Assembly (NCBI GenBank): GCA_027717925.1 | Contig: JALLON010000039.1 | Location: 1-13,821 of the forward strand | Origin: Acidobacteria bacterium AH-259-G07 | GTDB lineage: Bacteria; Acidobacteriota; UBA6911; RPQK01; JADFOI01 | Direction of reading: 5' to 3' | Length of the DNA: 13,821 bases | Shown here: positions 1 through 6,959 of the stretch, piece by piece | Position numbering within the stretch: position 1 is the first letter of the stretch | Layout: the number at the start of each line of letters is the position of its first letter | The notes under the pieces: model-generated | What the model saw: the letters and a program-made list of their open reading frames with translations, nothing else | Database searches by the model: none | What the model was told of the DNA's origin: nothing | Translations under genes and position numbers: made by a program

Positions 1-66
1 GGCGATGCGGAAATCGTCACGGATGACACGCAGCGCACGATTACTGACGCGGATGTTCCCTTCTAG
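1..66 (+). CDS. 3' end of an unidentified gene (partial)
   Basis: Reading frame 1 is open from the first base of the window to a TAG stop at 64-66, giving a 21-residue acidic tail that ends in DADVPF. The stop lies two bases before the ATG of the primase/helicase gene, so the two are probably co-transcribed and perhaps translationally coupled. Too little is present to name a family. Confidence rests on the frame and spacing only. Confidence 0.5.
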   Translation, partial: GDAEIVTDDTQRTITDADVPF

Positions 67-68
67 CG

Positions 69-1955
69 ATGTACCTGGGTTACCTACAACAGCACATAAA
101 ATTCGCTCCAAATCAGAGTGGATCCGAGCGCAAAGCGCAGTGCCCGCGCCATGAGCAACACGCCCATGGCGACCGCAACCCGTCCTGTTCGGTCAATATA
201 GACAAGGGACTCCTGAAATGTTTCACATGCGCCCTGGAGGGCAATGTTTATCAAATCGCCAAGGAGCTGGGCTGGCCGGCGCCGCCTGGAAGTAAGCAAT
301 CAACACTGCATGGTGACTTACCGTCTCAATGGCATGGCAAGAAAATCACTGCCCGCTACCAATACCAAAACGCAGATGGCAGCACTGCCTTCACGGTCTG
401 TCGCGTTGAATACAGCGATGAAGAAGGAATCGAACAGAAAGAGTTCCCAGTATGGTGCAACGGGTCTTGGGGGCTGAAGGACAAAGATGTCAAGAGGGTC
501 CTGTATAGACTACCTAAGCTCATGGAGGCTAATTGGCTGGTGGTCGTCGAGGGTGAGAAGGACGTTCAATCGCTCGAAAGCATCGGGATAACGGCAACCA
601 CGGACCTCGGCGGTGCCGGCCAGTGGCGACCCGAGTACCGGCATTTCTTCAACCCCAAACAGAAAGTCGCGATCCTCCCCGACAATGATGATGCCGGCCG
701 GCGCCACGCACTCCAGGTGGCGCAGTCCCTGGCTGGCCAGGTTTCGTCCATCAAAATTGTTGAACTGCCGGGCCTGCCAGAAAAAGGCGACGTGTCCGAC
801 TGGTTGGAGACTAAAGAACCGGACTTCGCCAAGGAGTTGGCTCTTCCAGACCAGGAACTTTTTAAGATCATCAAGAAGGCGCCTGAATGGGAACCAGAAC
901 CTTCAGGTCCCTACTGTTGGACACTCCATGATCTGGCGCAGATCCCTGAGTTTGAGGTTGCCCCCCTGGAATGGGTCGTTGAATCGTTGATCCCCAAAGG
1001 CGGGATTGGCTTTTTGAGCGGAGCCCCTAAGGACGGAAAAACTCTCTTGGCATTGGATCTGATCATCCACATTGCGCACGTGAAGCCCTGGCTCGAGCGG
1101 TTTCAGACGGCACCCGTCAGAACACTCTATATCGCTCGCGAGGATCCCCTGCGCCGGATCAAGGAAAGACTGGTGGAGATTAACGAGAGCTATGGCTATA
1201 CGAAATTTCCGAGTGATGCAGTGACCTTTCTGATTCGGGAGCGGTTCAACTTAATGAACGAGACTCACATCACTTGGTTGACTGAGCAAGTTAAAAAAAA
1301 TGGCTTTCAGCTCCTGATCCTGGATGTCCTCAACCGGATGATACCCGAACTCGACGAGATTAGCGCAAAGGATATGGGAAGGATGGTGAGCGTGCTTGAG
1401 GAACTAAACCGCGAAGTCGGGTTGACAATCCTGAATGTGGATCATACGCGGAAGCCAATTGGACCCCGTTCAAGCCGAGACAAGCAGGAGCCTAACCCAT
1501 TTGATCTGAAAGGCAGCGTGGCCAAGTACGGCGCCGCGGACTTCATGCTGTGCCTCTCTCGCACTGAGCAAGACGGTCGGCTGCAGCTTTACTCGGAGAA
1601 TAAGGACACGGACGAAAGGCCACATTTTCTTATTGACGTGTCGCCAAAGGATTCAGTGGAACCTAAGTTCATTTATGCCGGCGATATTGAAAAACTGGCT
1701 AGCGATAGAAAAGCAGTAGGAGTGGCAAATCGAGAAAAAGTACTCGTGGCGCTTGAAGCTGTGTGGATGACGCCAAGTGAAATTATCTCACGCACTCATT
1801 TGAGCCGTCCAACCGTTGGAGAACACCTAAGAACACTCGAAAAAACAGGTGAAGCACAGCGACAAGGCAAAGGTCGCTACACGCAGTGGCGAAAGTCTAT
1901 TACTGAGGTTGTTCAAGGCACCTTCAGCGATGGAGACGTAAGTGATGATAAATGA
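69..1955 (+). CDS. Phage/satellite-type primase-helicase: CHC2-like zinc finger, TOPRIM, RepA-like ATPase, C-terminal winged helix
   Basis: A 628-residue replication protein, predicted to act at the element's origin. An N-terminal zinc-binding module has C25-x2-H28 and C51-x2-C54 with the CPRH...NPS pattern of DnaG/CHC2 fingers. A TOPRIM domain follows at about 155-235, with EGEKD (161-165) and DNDDAG (205-210). A RecA/RepA-like ATPase fills about 300-500: Walker A GAPKDGKT (318-325), Walker B LLILDV (415-420, D419) and the VDHTRKP stretch (457-463). The last 70 residues (about 555-610) read as a winged helix that may bind DNA. No archaeo-eukaryotic primase domain is seen, so primer synthesis would rest on the TOPRIM part or on the host; a role as helicase loader/helicase with vestigial TOPRIM is equally possible. 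The start at 69 has no clear Shine-Dalgarno but follows the previous stop by two bases. Origin-like repeats begin inside its 3' end and continue just downstream. Confidence 0.9.
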   Translation: MYLGYLQQHIKFAPNQSGSERKAQCPRHEQHAHGDRNPSCSVNIDKGLLKCFTCALEGNVYQIAKELGWPAPPGSKQSTLHGDLPSQWHGKKITARYQYQNADGSTAFTVCRVEYSDEEGIEQKEFPVWCNGSWGLKDKDVKRVLYRLPKLMEANWLVVVEGEKDVQSLESIGITATTDLGGAGQWRPEYRHFFNPKQKVAILPDNDDAGRRHALQVAQSLAGQVSSIKIVELPGLPEKGDVSDWLETKEPDFAKELALPDQELFKIIKKAPEWEPEPSGPYCWTLHDLAQIPEFEVAPLEWVVESLIPKGGIGFLSGAPKDGKTLLALDLIIHIAHVKPWLERFQTAPVRTLYIAREDPLRRIKERLVEINESYGYTKFPSDAVTFLIRERFNLMNETHITWLTEQVKKNGFQLLILDVLNRMIPELDEISAKDMGRMVSVLEELNREVGLTILNVDHTRKPIGPRSSRDKQEPNPFDLKGSVAKYGAADFMLCLSRTEQDGRLQLYSENKDTDERPHFLIDVSPKDSVEPKFIYAGDIEKLASDRKAVGVANREKVLVALEAVWMTPSEIISRTHLSRPTVGEHLRTLEKTGEAQRQGKGRYTQWRKSITEVVQGTFSDGDVSDDK

Positions 1956-2116
1956 ACAACTTCTATTACTGACATGCCGTGCCAGTAATAAGACGAAATG
2001 CCTACAAACATATAGGACGTGTACCTTAAACACGCCCCTATATGTAGGTTTTTACAGTTCTATTGCTGAAAGGAAGATTCTATATATATAGACAGCAATA
2101 GAACTCAGCAATAGAA
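1896..2116 (+). repeat. Iteron-like motif set and dyads, candidate replication origin
   Basis: Copies of an 11-bp motif TCTATT(A/G)CTG with its flanking base occur at 1896-1906 and 1961-1971 (+), 1983-1990 (-, partial), 2058-2068 (+), 2093-2103 (-) and 2106-2116 (-). The last two are direct repeats with a 13-bp period. Pairs of opposite copies form hairpins: TATTACTG 1964-1971 with 1983-1990, and a perfect 13-bp stem 2056-2068 with 2093-2105. Inside the second loop lies the perfect 14-bp palindrome TCTATATATATAGA (2079-2092), an easily melted A+T tract. Placement directly behind a primase/helicase gene is typical of phage, satellite and plasmid origins. Origin function is an inference; autoregulation of the primase gene is the alternative. 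Confidence 0.6.
2001..2053 (+). terminator. Rho-independent terminator after the primase/helicase gene
   Basis: CATATAGG (2009-2016) pairs with CCTATATG (2037-2044), extended inward by CGTGT (2018-2022) with ACACG (2030-2034) and outward by CCTA (2001-2004) with TAGG (2045-2048) across a 4-base bulge. A run of five T follows at 2049-2053. It lies 45 bases after the primase/helicase stop and separates that gene from the terminase operon. The stem is A+T-rich and bulged, so efficiency is uncertain, and it could also be part of the origin fold. Confidence 0.55.
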
Positions 2117-2183
2117 ACCGAGGTCAGATCGCCAAGCCTACGGAGAGGAATGAGTCGCTTCGTCGGGAACAACTCCGGGTAGA

Positions 2184-2231
2184 GCATCTGTCTGTTAGAC
2201 AGGTGCTTTAGTCACGACGTAGGTGTATAAT
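2184..2231 (+). promoter_or_regulatory. Dyad operator plus TATAAT, promoter of the terminase operon
   Basis: A consensus -10 box TATAAT is at 2226-2231. No good -35 box lies 16-18 bases upstream. That place is occupied by the right arm of a 9-bp dyad: GCATCTGTC (2184-2192), loop TGTTA, GACAGGTGC (2198-2206), with one G-T pair. This layout suits an activator- or repressor-controlled promoter for the genes from 2313 onward. The predicted transcript would begin near 2238, about 75 bases before the first likely start codon. Confidence 0.5.
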
Positions 2232-2260
2232 CAAATAGTTATGAGAAATGAAAAGCGTCA

Positions 2261-2279
2261 GGGTAACGGTGTGGGTAAC
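2261..2279 (+). repeat. GGGTAAC direct repeat pair, 12-bp period
   Basis: GGGTAAC occurs at 2261-2267 and again at 2273-2279, between the TATAAT box and the first gene of the terminase operon. The same heptamer in the opposite orientation and with the same 12-bp spacing is found at 10332-10350, next to the tRNA gene. This suggests one binding protein for both places, such as an integrase/excisionase or a repressor. Confidence 0.4.
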
Positions 2280-2312
2280 TGGTAGCCGTGCTTGGCTTGT
2301 TTTGGGGTCGTT

Positions 2313-2783
2313 ATGACAGGTCGCAGGATTAACCGCAAGTCGTTGAATAGAAAAGAGAAGAACCGGGGGGGGCCTCCGAAGGGCAACCTCAATGCGTCAA
2401 AATCCTGTGTCGCCGCCTTGAGACGGGTGATGAAAGGCCTTCAGTTGCCTGCCAGGCTCCAGCGAATTGTGCAGCTGGCCGATATGGAGGCCAACGATTT
2501 GGCAGCCGACAAAGGCGGGTTGAAGTTTATGACAGCCGGCGAGAGAGCCATGCTTTCCAACTGGAAACTGGCCCGGCAGTGCACGTTAATCATCCTGCAC
2601 GAGTTAGTTGAGCGTGGCGCGATCCAGGAGAAGGACGGGGTCTGGGATTTGCAGCCAGGCCTAGCTCGCCTGGGTCCGTTCCTCGGGCAGGAGCGCGCGG
2701 CCCTGCAGGCTCTAGGTTTGCAGCGCAAAGAGAGGAACATCACCACGTTGAGTCAGATACTTTCGGAGGAGTCTGAGTCATGA
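2313..2783 (+). CDS. Small terminase subunit-like protein
   Basis: A 156-residue basic protein starting at ATG 2313, with a GGGG ribosome-binding element at 2304-2307; a TTG at 2292 would add seven residues but has no support. The N-terminus is very basic and carries GGPPKGNLNA (19-28), close to the G-x-PKGNxNAxKHG opening seen in many small terminase or HNH-associated phage proteins. The C-terminal LQALGLQRKERN (131-142) matches the usual ending of that group, in which a LGLERR-type helix precedes a short acidic tail. Its stop overlaps the start of the terminase large subunit (ATGA, 2780-2783), the normal position of TerS. A role in recognising the packaging site is inferred from position and composition; no helix-turn-helix is obvious. 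Confidence 0.6.
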   Translation: MTGRRINRKSLNRKEKNRGGPPKGNLNASKSCVAALRRVMKGLQLPARLQRIVQLADMEANDLAADKGGLKFMTAGERAMLSNWKLARQCTLIILHELVERGAIQEKDGVWDLQPGLARLGPFLGQERAALQALGLQRKERNITTLSQILSEESES

Positions 2784-4267
2784 ACAAACAGATCTCTCCC
2801 ATGCAGTTCTTCGGCCATCTGAAGTGGATTGACGGTAGGCCACTGACCAAGGTGATCGAGCCGTACAGGGTCAAGATATTCACCGAAGCGCTTTACACCT
2901 TCGAGGATGGCAGGCCGAAGTACAACTGGTCATTGAATGGCCGGGCCAAGAAAAACTGGAAATCGACTGATGAGATTCTAGCCATGTTTTATAGATTTCT
3001 TGCCTGGAAAAGTACTAGTGGAAACGACAGTTTTCTATTGGCCAACGACGAGGGTCAGGCGGCTGACGATCTGGACTTGGCCAAGAAGTTGATTGCAGCA
3101 AACCCGATTCTTAACAGTGAAGTTACCGTGCTCACGAAGGAGATAGTACGCAGGGATGGAAAAGGCAAGGCTAAGATTCTTCCGGCTGGGGACATTGCAG
3201 GAAGCCATGGCAAGACTTACCTGTTCATCGGCTATGACGAAATTCACCCCTACAAATCATGGGATCTATTTGAGGCACTAGCTCCTGACCCTACTCGCCA
3301 TGACGTGCTTACCTGGATCACTACTTACGCCTCGATTTATAACAGCCCGGGCTTCCCGTTGTTTGATTTGTTTAAGCAGGCGAAGAGTGGCACAGATCCC
3401 CGGTTCTATTTCTCGTGGTACTCATCGGACTTCTGCACCGACCCAGACTTTCAGGACAAGGAACTTGAAGCCAAGGCTAACCCGTCGATGGAGTCTTGGG
3501 GCAATCCTGGCTATCTGGAGCAACAGAAGAAGCGCCTTCCCACCCACAAGTATCGTCGTCTCCATCTCAACTTGCCGGGTATGCCTGAAGGTGCGTTCTT
3601 CGATGCCGAGAAAGTGATGGATTGCATTGTGGAGGGTCGGAAGACTCTCTCCCCACAAGAGGATATTAGCTACAAGGCCTTTGTTGATATGTCAGGCGGC
3701 TCAAGTGACGATGCTTGTCTGGGGGTTGCTCACCTGGATAAAAGCACGGGCCGGGTTGTGGTGGATCTGGTTGTGAGTCAAACCGGCAGGGCTCCATTTA
3801 ACCCAAGGGATGCCGTGGCTAAGTTTGCCAAGATTTGCAAGGAATACGGTATCCACCAGATAACTGGTGATCATTTTGCGGGGCAGACTTTCAGGTCTGA
3901 CTTTCAGGATTCTGGGCTGACCTATCACCCTTGCAAGCAGACCAAACACCAGCTTTATGAGGCACTGGAACCAAAGATAAACGCAGGTGAAGTTGAGTTA
4001 TTGGATATCCCGAAATTACAGGAGCAAATCCTCGGCCTCACGGTTCGGGGGACGAAAGTTGATCATTTGAGTGGCGAGCACGATGACTTTGCGAATTGCA
4101 CAGCTGGTGTTGTGAGCTTGGCCGCTGCTAGAGGATATGATTTGGCAGGAATAAGCTTCGATTCCGTCCCTTACACTCCTGCGTGGAAAATCGGCGGCGG
4201 CACTCCGAGCCGCGGCGGGCGGTTCGATTTTAGTAATCGAGGAACACCGGATTTCACGAAATGGTAA
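2780..4267 (+). CDS. Terminase large subunit (packaging ATPase-nuclease)
   Basis: A 495-residue two-domain packaging motor subunit that would translocate DNA into a procapsid and cut it. The ATPase half has a Walker A-like stretch GRAKKNWKST (54-63) and a clear Walker B with catalytic Glu, LFIGYDEIH (148-156, D153 E154), followed by the TTYAS coupling-type segment (181-185). The RNase H-fold nuclease half shows three acidic spots: FVDMSG (D303), ITGDHF (D364) and GEHDDFANC (D435/D436). The start has a strong GGAGGAG at 2765-2771 and overlaps the preceding stop by four bases. The length is normal for the family. Oddity: the usual Gly of the Walker A (KNGKS) is Trp60, a codon one base away from Gly. 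No portal or capsid gene follows, so packaging would need another phage's capsid or genes outside the window. Confidence 0.9.
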   Translation: MNKQISPMQFFGHLKWIDGRPLTKVIEPYRVKIFTEALYTFEDGRPKYNWSLNGRAKKNWKSTDEILAMFYRFLAWKSTSGNDSFLLANDEGQAADDLDLAKKLIAANPILNSEVTVLTKEIVRRDGKGKAKILPAGDIAGSHGKTYLFIGYDEIHPYKSWDLFEALAPDPTRHDVLTWITTYASIYNSPGFPLFDLFKQAKSGTDPRFYFSWYSSDFCTDPDFQDKELEAKANPSMESWGNPGYLEQQKKRLPTHKYRRLHLNLPGMPEGAFFDAEKVMDCIVEGRKTLSPQEDISYKAFVDMSGGSSDDACLGVAHLDKSTGRVVVDLVVSQTGRAPFNPRDAVAKFAKICKEYGIHQITGDHFAGQTFRSDFQDSGLTYHPCKQTKHQLYEALEPKINAGEVELLDIPKLQEQILGLTVRGTKVDHLSGEHDDFANCTAGVVSLAAARGYDLAGISFDSVPYTPAWKIGGGTPSRGGRFDFSNRGTPDFTKW

Positions 4268-4288
4268 AGAGGAAAGGAAAAATAAAAA

Positions 4289-4654
4289 ATGCCTAATAGA
4301 TTAAGCGAAGGTTTGGTTCTGTTTGGCGATTTGGGATTGGATTCCCTTGGAACCAGTGGAATGCGCCTTGCCAGTGGGGTCAACATCAACCCGGAAACCT
4401 CTACGGTTGCGGCCAACGCAGTCGAGGAAAGATCCTATACGCCCGGGCTAACGGCCCTGAGCTTGGCTAGCGGGGATCTTGTCATCGTTCATCCCAAGAC
4501 GGCGTTGGCTTCTGGATTGTTTATGGCCGACTATCGGGTCAATGCCGTCAATGCGCTGAGGATCACTTGGGGCAACGTGAGCGCCGGAGCCTCGAAGCCT
4601 AGTTGCACCAACTACGATATTATCGCGTTCAGGCGGTTCTCCCGAACAATTTAA
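4289..4654 (+). CDS. Small phage-associated beta-rich protein, function unknown
   Basis: A 121-residue protein with purine-rich ribosome-binding sequence (AGAGGAAAGGA at 4268-4278), 21 bases after the terminase. From about residue 35 it shows the pattern TVAANAVEERSYTPGL, LASGDLVIVHPKTALASGL, ADYRVNAVNALRITWGN, TNYDIIAFRR. This alternation of short strands recalls a widespread group of about 100-residue phage proteins with the order TVxANT..E..FTV.GL..GDxVxVxKP...AGL....RVxAADTLxITFxN. Those are usually unannotated and often sit near structural genes, so a small virion or decoration-like role is possible but not shown. There is no signal peptide or membrane segment. It is the only candidate structural protein in the window. 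Confidence 0.7.
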   Translation: MPNRLSEGLVLFGDLGLDSLGTSGMRLASGVNINPETSTVAANAVEERSYTPGLTALSLASGDLVIVHPKTALASGLFMADYRVNAVNALRITWGNVSAGASKPSCTNYDIIAFRRFSRTI

Positions 4655-4699
4655 TGCTATTGGCCCCCGAGATAAACAACGGAAAGGAAAAGGAGAAAA

Positions 4700-5374
4700 A
4701 TGAGAAAGAGAAAATCACAAACCGTTGAGAAAGAAATCAAGGTTTGGGAAACCAAACTAGCTGGCTTGAGAGAAGACCTCGACAAAGCCGAGAAAAATCA
4801 GGCCACGGCCAAAGAGAGGCGTAAAGGCATCGTTCTTTTAGCCAAAACTGGCAATGAAAAAGCGCAGAGGGAATTAGAAAGGCTGACGGACTCCTGGCTG
4901 CTCACCGGGCGTGAGGTTGCGGACCTGAAGCTGGCCAGTAGTGAATGTGATCGCAAGCTGACCGCACTTGGGGATGAGTTGGGACAGGCGCGCCAGAGGG
5001 AGTTGCGGGAACAATATGAGCGAGCGTTTCAAGAGATTCTCGAGCTGAGTCCCGGCATTGATAGAGCCGTTGAGGGGCTTGTAAAAGAGTATGAGAAAAC
5101 CCTGGCGCTGGCGAAACCAATGGGTGAGGTCCTGGATGAGCTCGACGACACTCAAGGCGTGAAGTTACGCCAGCCGTACTTGAGCCTTCGGAGAACATTG
5201 AGCGCGCATTTGGCCATGCATCTACGAGTCCTGAAGTTTGACCATCTGGAGGGTACCGGCCTCGAAAATATAAGTACTTTCCTGCGCGAAGGCCGCGTGA
5301 AACCTCTGGCGCAGATTCTTTCACCCGAGGAACCTGCGGAGGAGCATGAGAAGCCACGGCGGGAGGTCGCATGA
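4700..5374 (+). CDS. Coiled-coil phage protein, function unknown
   Basis: A 224-residue, highly charged helical protein. Residues 1-110 are rich in Lys, Glu, Arg and Leu with heptad-like spacing, indicating a long coiled coil; a second helical half (about 115-200) is followed by an acidic, disordered tail. The start has AGGAG at 4691-4695, and the leader resembles that of the preceding gene. The stop overlaps the next ATG (ATGA at 5371-5374), so the two products are translationally coupled and may interact. Position after terminase and coiled-coil content would allow a scaffold- or chaperone-like role, but no family is recognised. Confidence 0.7.
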   Translation: MRKRKSQTVEKEIKVWETKLAGLREDLDKAEKNQATAKERRKGIVLLAKTGNEKAQRELERLTDSWLLTGREVADLKLASSECDRKLTALGDELGQARQRELREQYERAFQEILELSPGIDRAVEGLVKEYEKTLALAKPMGEVLDELDDTQGVKLRQPYLSLRRTLSAHLAMHLRVLKFDHLEGTGLENISTFLREGRVKPLAQILSPEEPAEEHEKPRREVA

Positions 5375-5868
5375 GCAAAGATCCCGTTCTTCGCCTCATG
5401 AATGCGCTGTGGGAGCGAATCGACGAAGCGCGTGAAACAGCGGCGGAGACTTTGAGAATTTGCGCAAAATTAAGGGAGAACACGATGGAAAATCTACTCG
5501 AAAAAGCAAGAAACGGGGTTTTCGCCAATCAGGGCGAGGCGTCTGAGGCGCTGACGCAGGCCGCGAAAGCCGCCGTTAAAAAGTCAAACGAGCCTAAAAG
5601 TGTCGAACAGTTCGTGGCGGATTTTATCGGCTCGGAAGACGGCGCTGAATTTTACTTGTTGTACAAGGCCTTAGACCCTGCGCCGATTGAAGAGCCAGAG
5701 CCGGAGCCGGTTTTCAAACGCGGTCCTGTGTATGGGCACATCGAAAAGCGCGCGCAGCAGCTGGTGGATACTGGCGAGGCGCCGACATTGGCCCAGGGCT
5801 TCGACCTAGCGGTTAGTCGAGATCCGGAACTGTGGATATCGTTCTGCGAAGAACGTCTGGCCGGCTGA
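5371..5868 (+). CDS. Hypothetical phage protein with acidic Pro-Glu linker
   Basis: A 165-residue protein, start supported by GGGAGG at 5360-5365 and by the four-base overlap with the preceding gene. An N-terminal helical half (1-75) and a C-terminal piece (about 114-165, ending in the segment GFDLAVSRDPELWISFCEE) are joined by a linker rich in Pro and Glu (103-113, EEPEPEP). The pattern of the C-terminal piece, AxGFDxAxxRDPEL, resembles the last 40 residues of many unnamed prophage proteins placed upstream of capsid genes. An internal ATG at 5485 also has a ribosome-binding sequence (GGGAGA, 5475-5480) and could give a shorter product. It is the last gene of the terminase operon; no function can be assigned. 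Confidence 0.65.
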   Translation: MSKDPVLRLMNALWERIDEARETAAETLRICAKLRENTMENLLEKARNGVFANQGEASEALTQAAKAAVKKSNEPKSVEQFVADFIGSEDGAEFYLLYKALDPAPIEEPEPEPVFKRGPVYGHIEKRAQQLVDTGEAPTLAQGFDLAVSRDPELWISFCEERLAG

Positions 5869-6487
5869 GTTGTAAGGTTTCCTGCCAGGTCGGGCTGGCG
5901 TTGTTGCCAGCCGGGGTGAGTCGTACACCCTATTCGTGAAGGCCCGGGAGGGAATGCGCCCTCGTGGTGTCCGCCCGAGGGCGCGAGCAAATGTGTCATC
6001 CATTAAAGGATGGCTTTTGCTATGGCGATGGCGGCCTGGGCGTGTTTAGGCTCCGCTCGGGCCGCCTAAAAAAAGGTGGGGGGGTCGGGTTCTGACTCCC
6101 GATAAATCTCCTGTCAGGGAGTGAGAAGTAACGGGTCTTCTTTAAAAATTCTTCAGCTCGTTACTTCCAGGGGCCAGGCCCTCGAGCCTTGGAGGTAAAA
6201 GCTTGTATTTACACGCTTTGCCTTGTCGCCCATACCCTTGAGGGACGCCGTCATCGCGTAATGTGAAGGGGAGCCTTTCACCCAATTCGGTGTGCGATGA
6301 TCATTCGGGGCCACGCTAAAGAAGATTAGTCCAGAAAACGATTTGGGAGATGACAGGAGAGTCAGAGAGATCGTGGATAATGGATGATTGAACCGACGGC
6401 TGACGGTTCGCCCTTGGGGGCGTGTGATCAACTGACCGCGCCCCCTCTTCTCTTCTTTCTGGACTCAGCCCCGGCGTGTCGAATTCG
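5869..6487. other. Structured non-coding stretch
   Basis: No convincing gene lies here. The first 300 bases hold a series of hairpins: GGCTGGC 5893-5899 with 5906-5912; GCGCCCTCG 5956-5964 with 5976-5984; CATCC 5997-6001 with 6008-6012; TTTAGGC 6045-6051 with 6064-6070, or alternatively GGCGGCC 6030-6036 with 6060-6066; and GAAGTAAC 6125-6132 with 6160-6167. The last 300 bases show no clear structure. Possible roles are termination of the terminase operon, a packaging (cos/pac) site or a non-coding RNA; nothing here decides between them. Confidence 0.5.
5997..6018 (+). terminator. Possible terminator of the terminase operon
   Basis: A 5-bp stem CATCC/GGATG with a 6-base loop is followed by GCTTTT (6013-6018). 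It comes after a perfect 9-bp GC-rich hairpin (5956-5984) that lacks a T run. The stem is short, so this is a weak call. Confidence 0.3.
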
Positions 6488-6516
6488 TTCCCAATTTCAG
6501 TCTTTTGGAGTATACT
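6488..6516 (+). promoter_or_regulatory. Promoter of the Panacea-like/proteasome-like pair
   Basis: TTCCCA (6488-6493) and TATACT (6511-6516) are 17 bases apart, a good sigma70-type pair. The predicted start of transcription is near 6523, only about 14 bases before the ATG at 6537, with GAGGAGA (6527-6533) as ribosome-binding site. The cargo pair thus seems to have its own promoter, independent of the terminase operon. Confidence 0.5.
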
Positions 6517-6536
6517 CAAATGGGTTGAGGAGAAAC

Positions 6537-6959
6537 ATGATCCCGTTACAAGAAGCGCAAATCCTGGTGGCTCTCCAGGCCGTGCCCTTGGATAGAATCC
6601 GTCTGATGAAAACCCTGTTTTTGATATGGTACAGGGCCGGACAGCCCGCCACAGGACCGTTTCAATTTGAGCCCTATCTGTACGGACCGTGCGCTTTCGA
6701 TCTCTACAGGGCTCTGGACGAGATAGAAGGGGGTGGGCTCATTGTCCAGACACCAGAGCCGTTCGGACGACACGGGCGGTATTTTCTAACAGAGACAGGG
6801 AAGACCAAGGTTGCCTCGCAAAGACTGTTGGACGATGAGCAGTGTCGTCAAATCGCCAGTGTTGCTCGCTGGGCGGCAAACCAGAACTTTCGATCCCTTC
6901 TAAATCAGGTTTACAAAGAAGCCCCTGAATTTGCCTCACGTTCAGTTTTGCATAGATGA
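6537..6959 (+). CDS. Panacea/YwgA-like winged-helix protein, possible antitoxin or adaptor
   Basis: A 140-residue cytoplasmic protein. The start at 6537 is chosen because GAGGAGA lies just upstream and a promoter ends at 6516; an upstream in-frame start at 6384 would precede that promoter. The family is suggested by LMKTLFLIWYRAG (23-35), FQFEPYLYGPCAFDLYRALDEIEGGGLI (43-69) with the YGP signature and a GRYFLTETG wing (80-88). The C-terminal LLNQVYKEAPEFASRSVL (121-138) resembles the VY-x2-YP-x2-A-x2-S ending of YwgA/Panacea-type proteins. Panacea domains are known in antitoxins, and SocA of Caulobacter delivers its toxin to the ClpXP protease. Here the gene overlaps by four bases (ATGA, 6956-6959) with a proteasome-like hydrolase, so an adaptor or inhibitor role for that enzyme is a reasonable hypothesis. 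Family placement is by eye. Confidence 0.7.
   Translation: MIPLQEAQILVALQAVPLDRIRLMKTLFLIWYRAGQPATGPFQFEPYLYGPCAFDLYRALDEIEGGGLIVQTPEPFGRHGRYFLTETGKTKVASQRLLDDEQCRQIASVARWAANQNFRSLLNQVYKEAPEFASRSVLHR

Noticed and set aside
40..47. ATTACTGA near the left edge, similar to the iteron motif
   Set aside because: Only 8 bases match and it lies in a coding tail; not counted as an iteron.
4902..5528. 208-codon minus-strand frame opposite the coiled-coil gene
   Set aside because: Antisense shadow of two well-supported + genes with ribosome-binding sites and coupled stop/start.
6010..6069. 19-residue hydrophobic peptide frame (MAFAMAMAAW...)
   Set aside because: The possible ribosome-binding bases directly touch the ATG, and the sequence is explained by the GC-rich hairpins at 6030-6070; could be chance.
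6153..6431. 92-codon minus-strand frame with a TTG start
   Set aside because: No ribosome-binding site, no domain features, and it overlaps the promoter side of the next gene.
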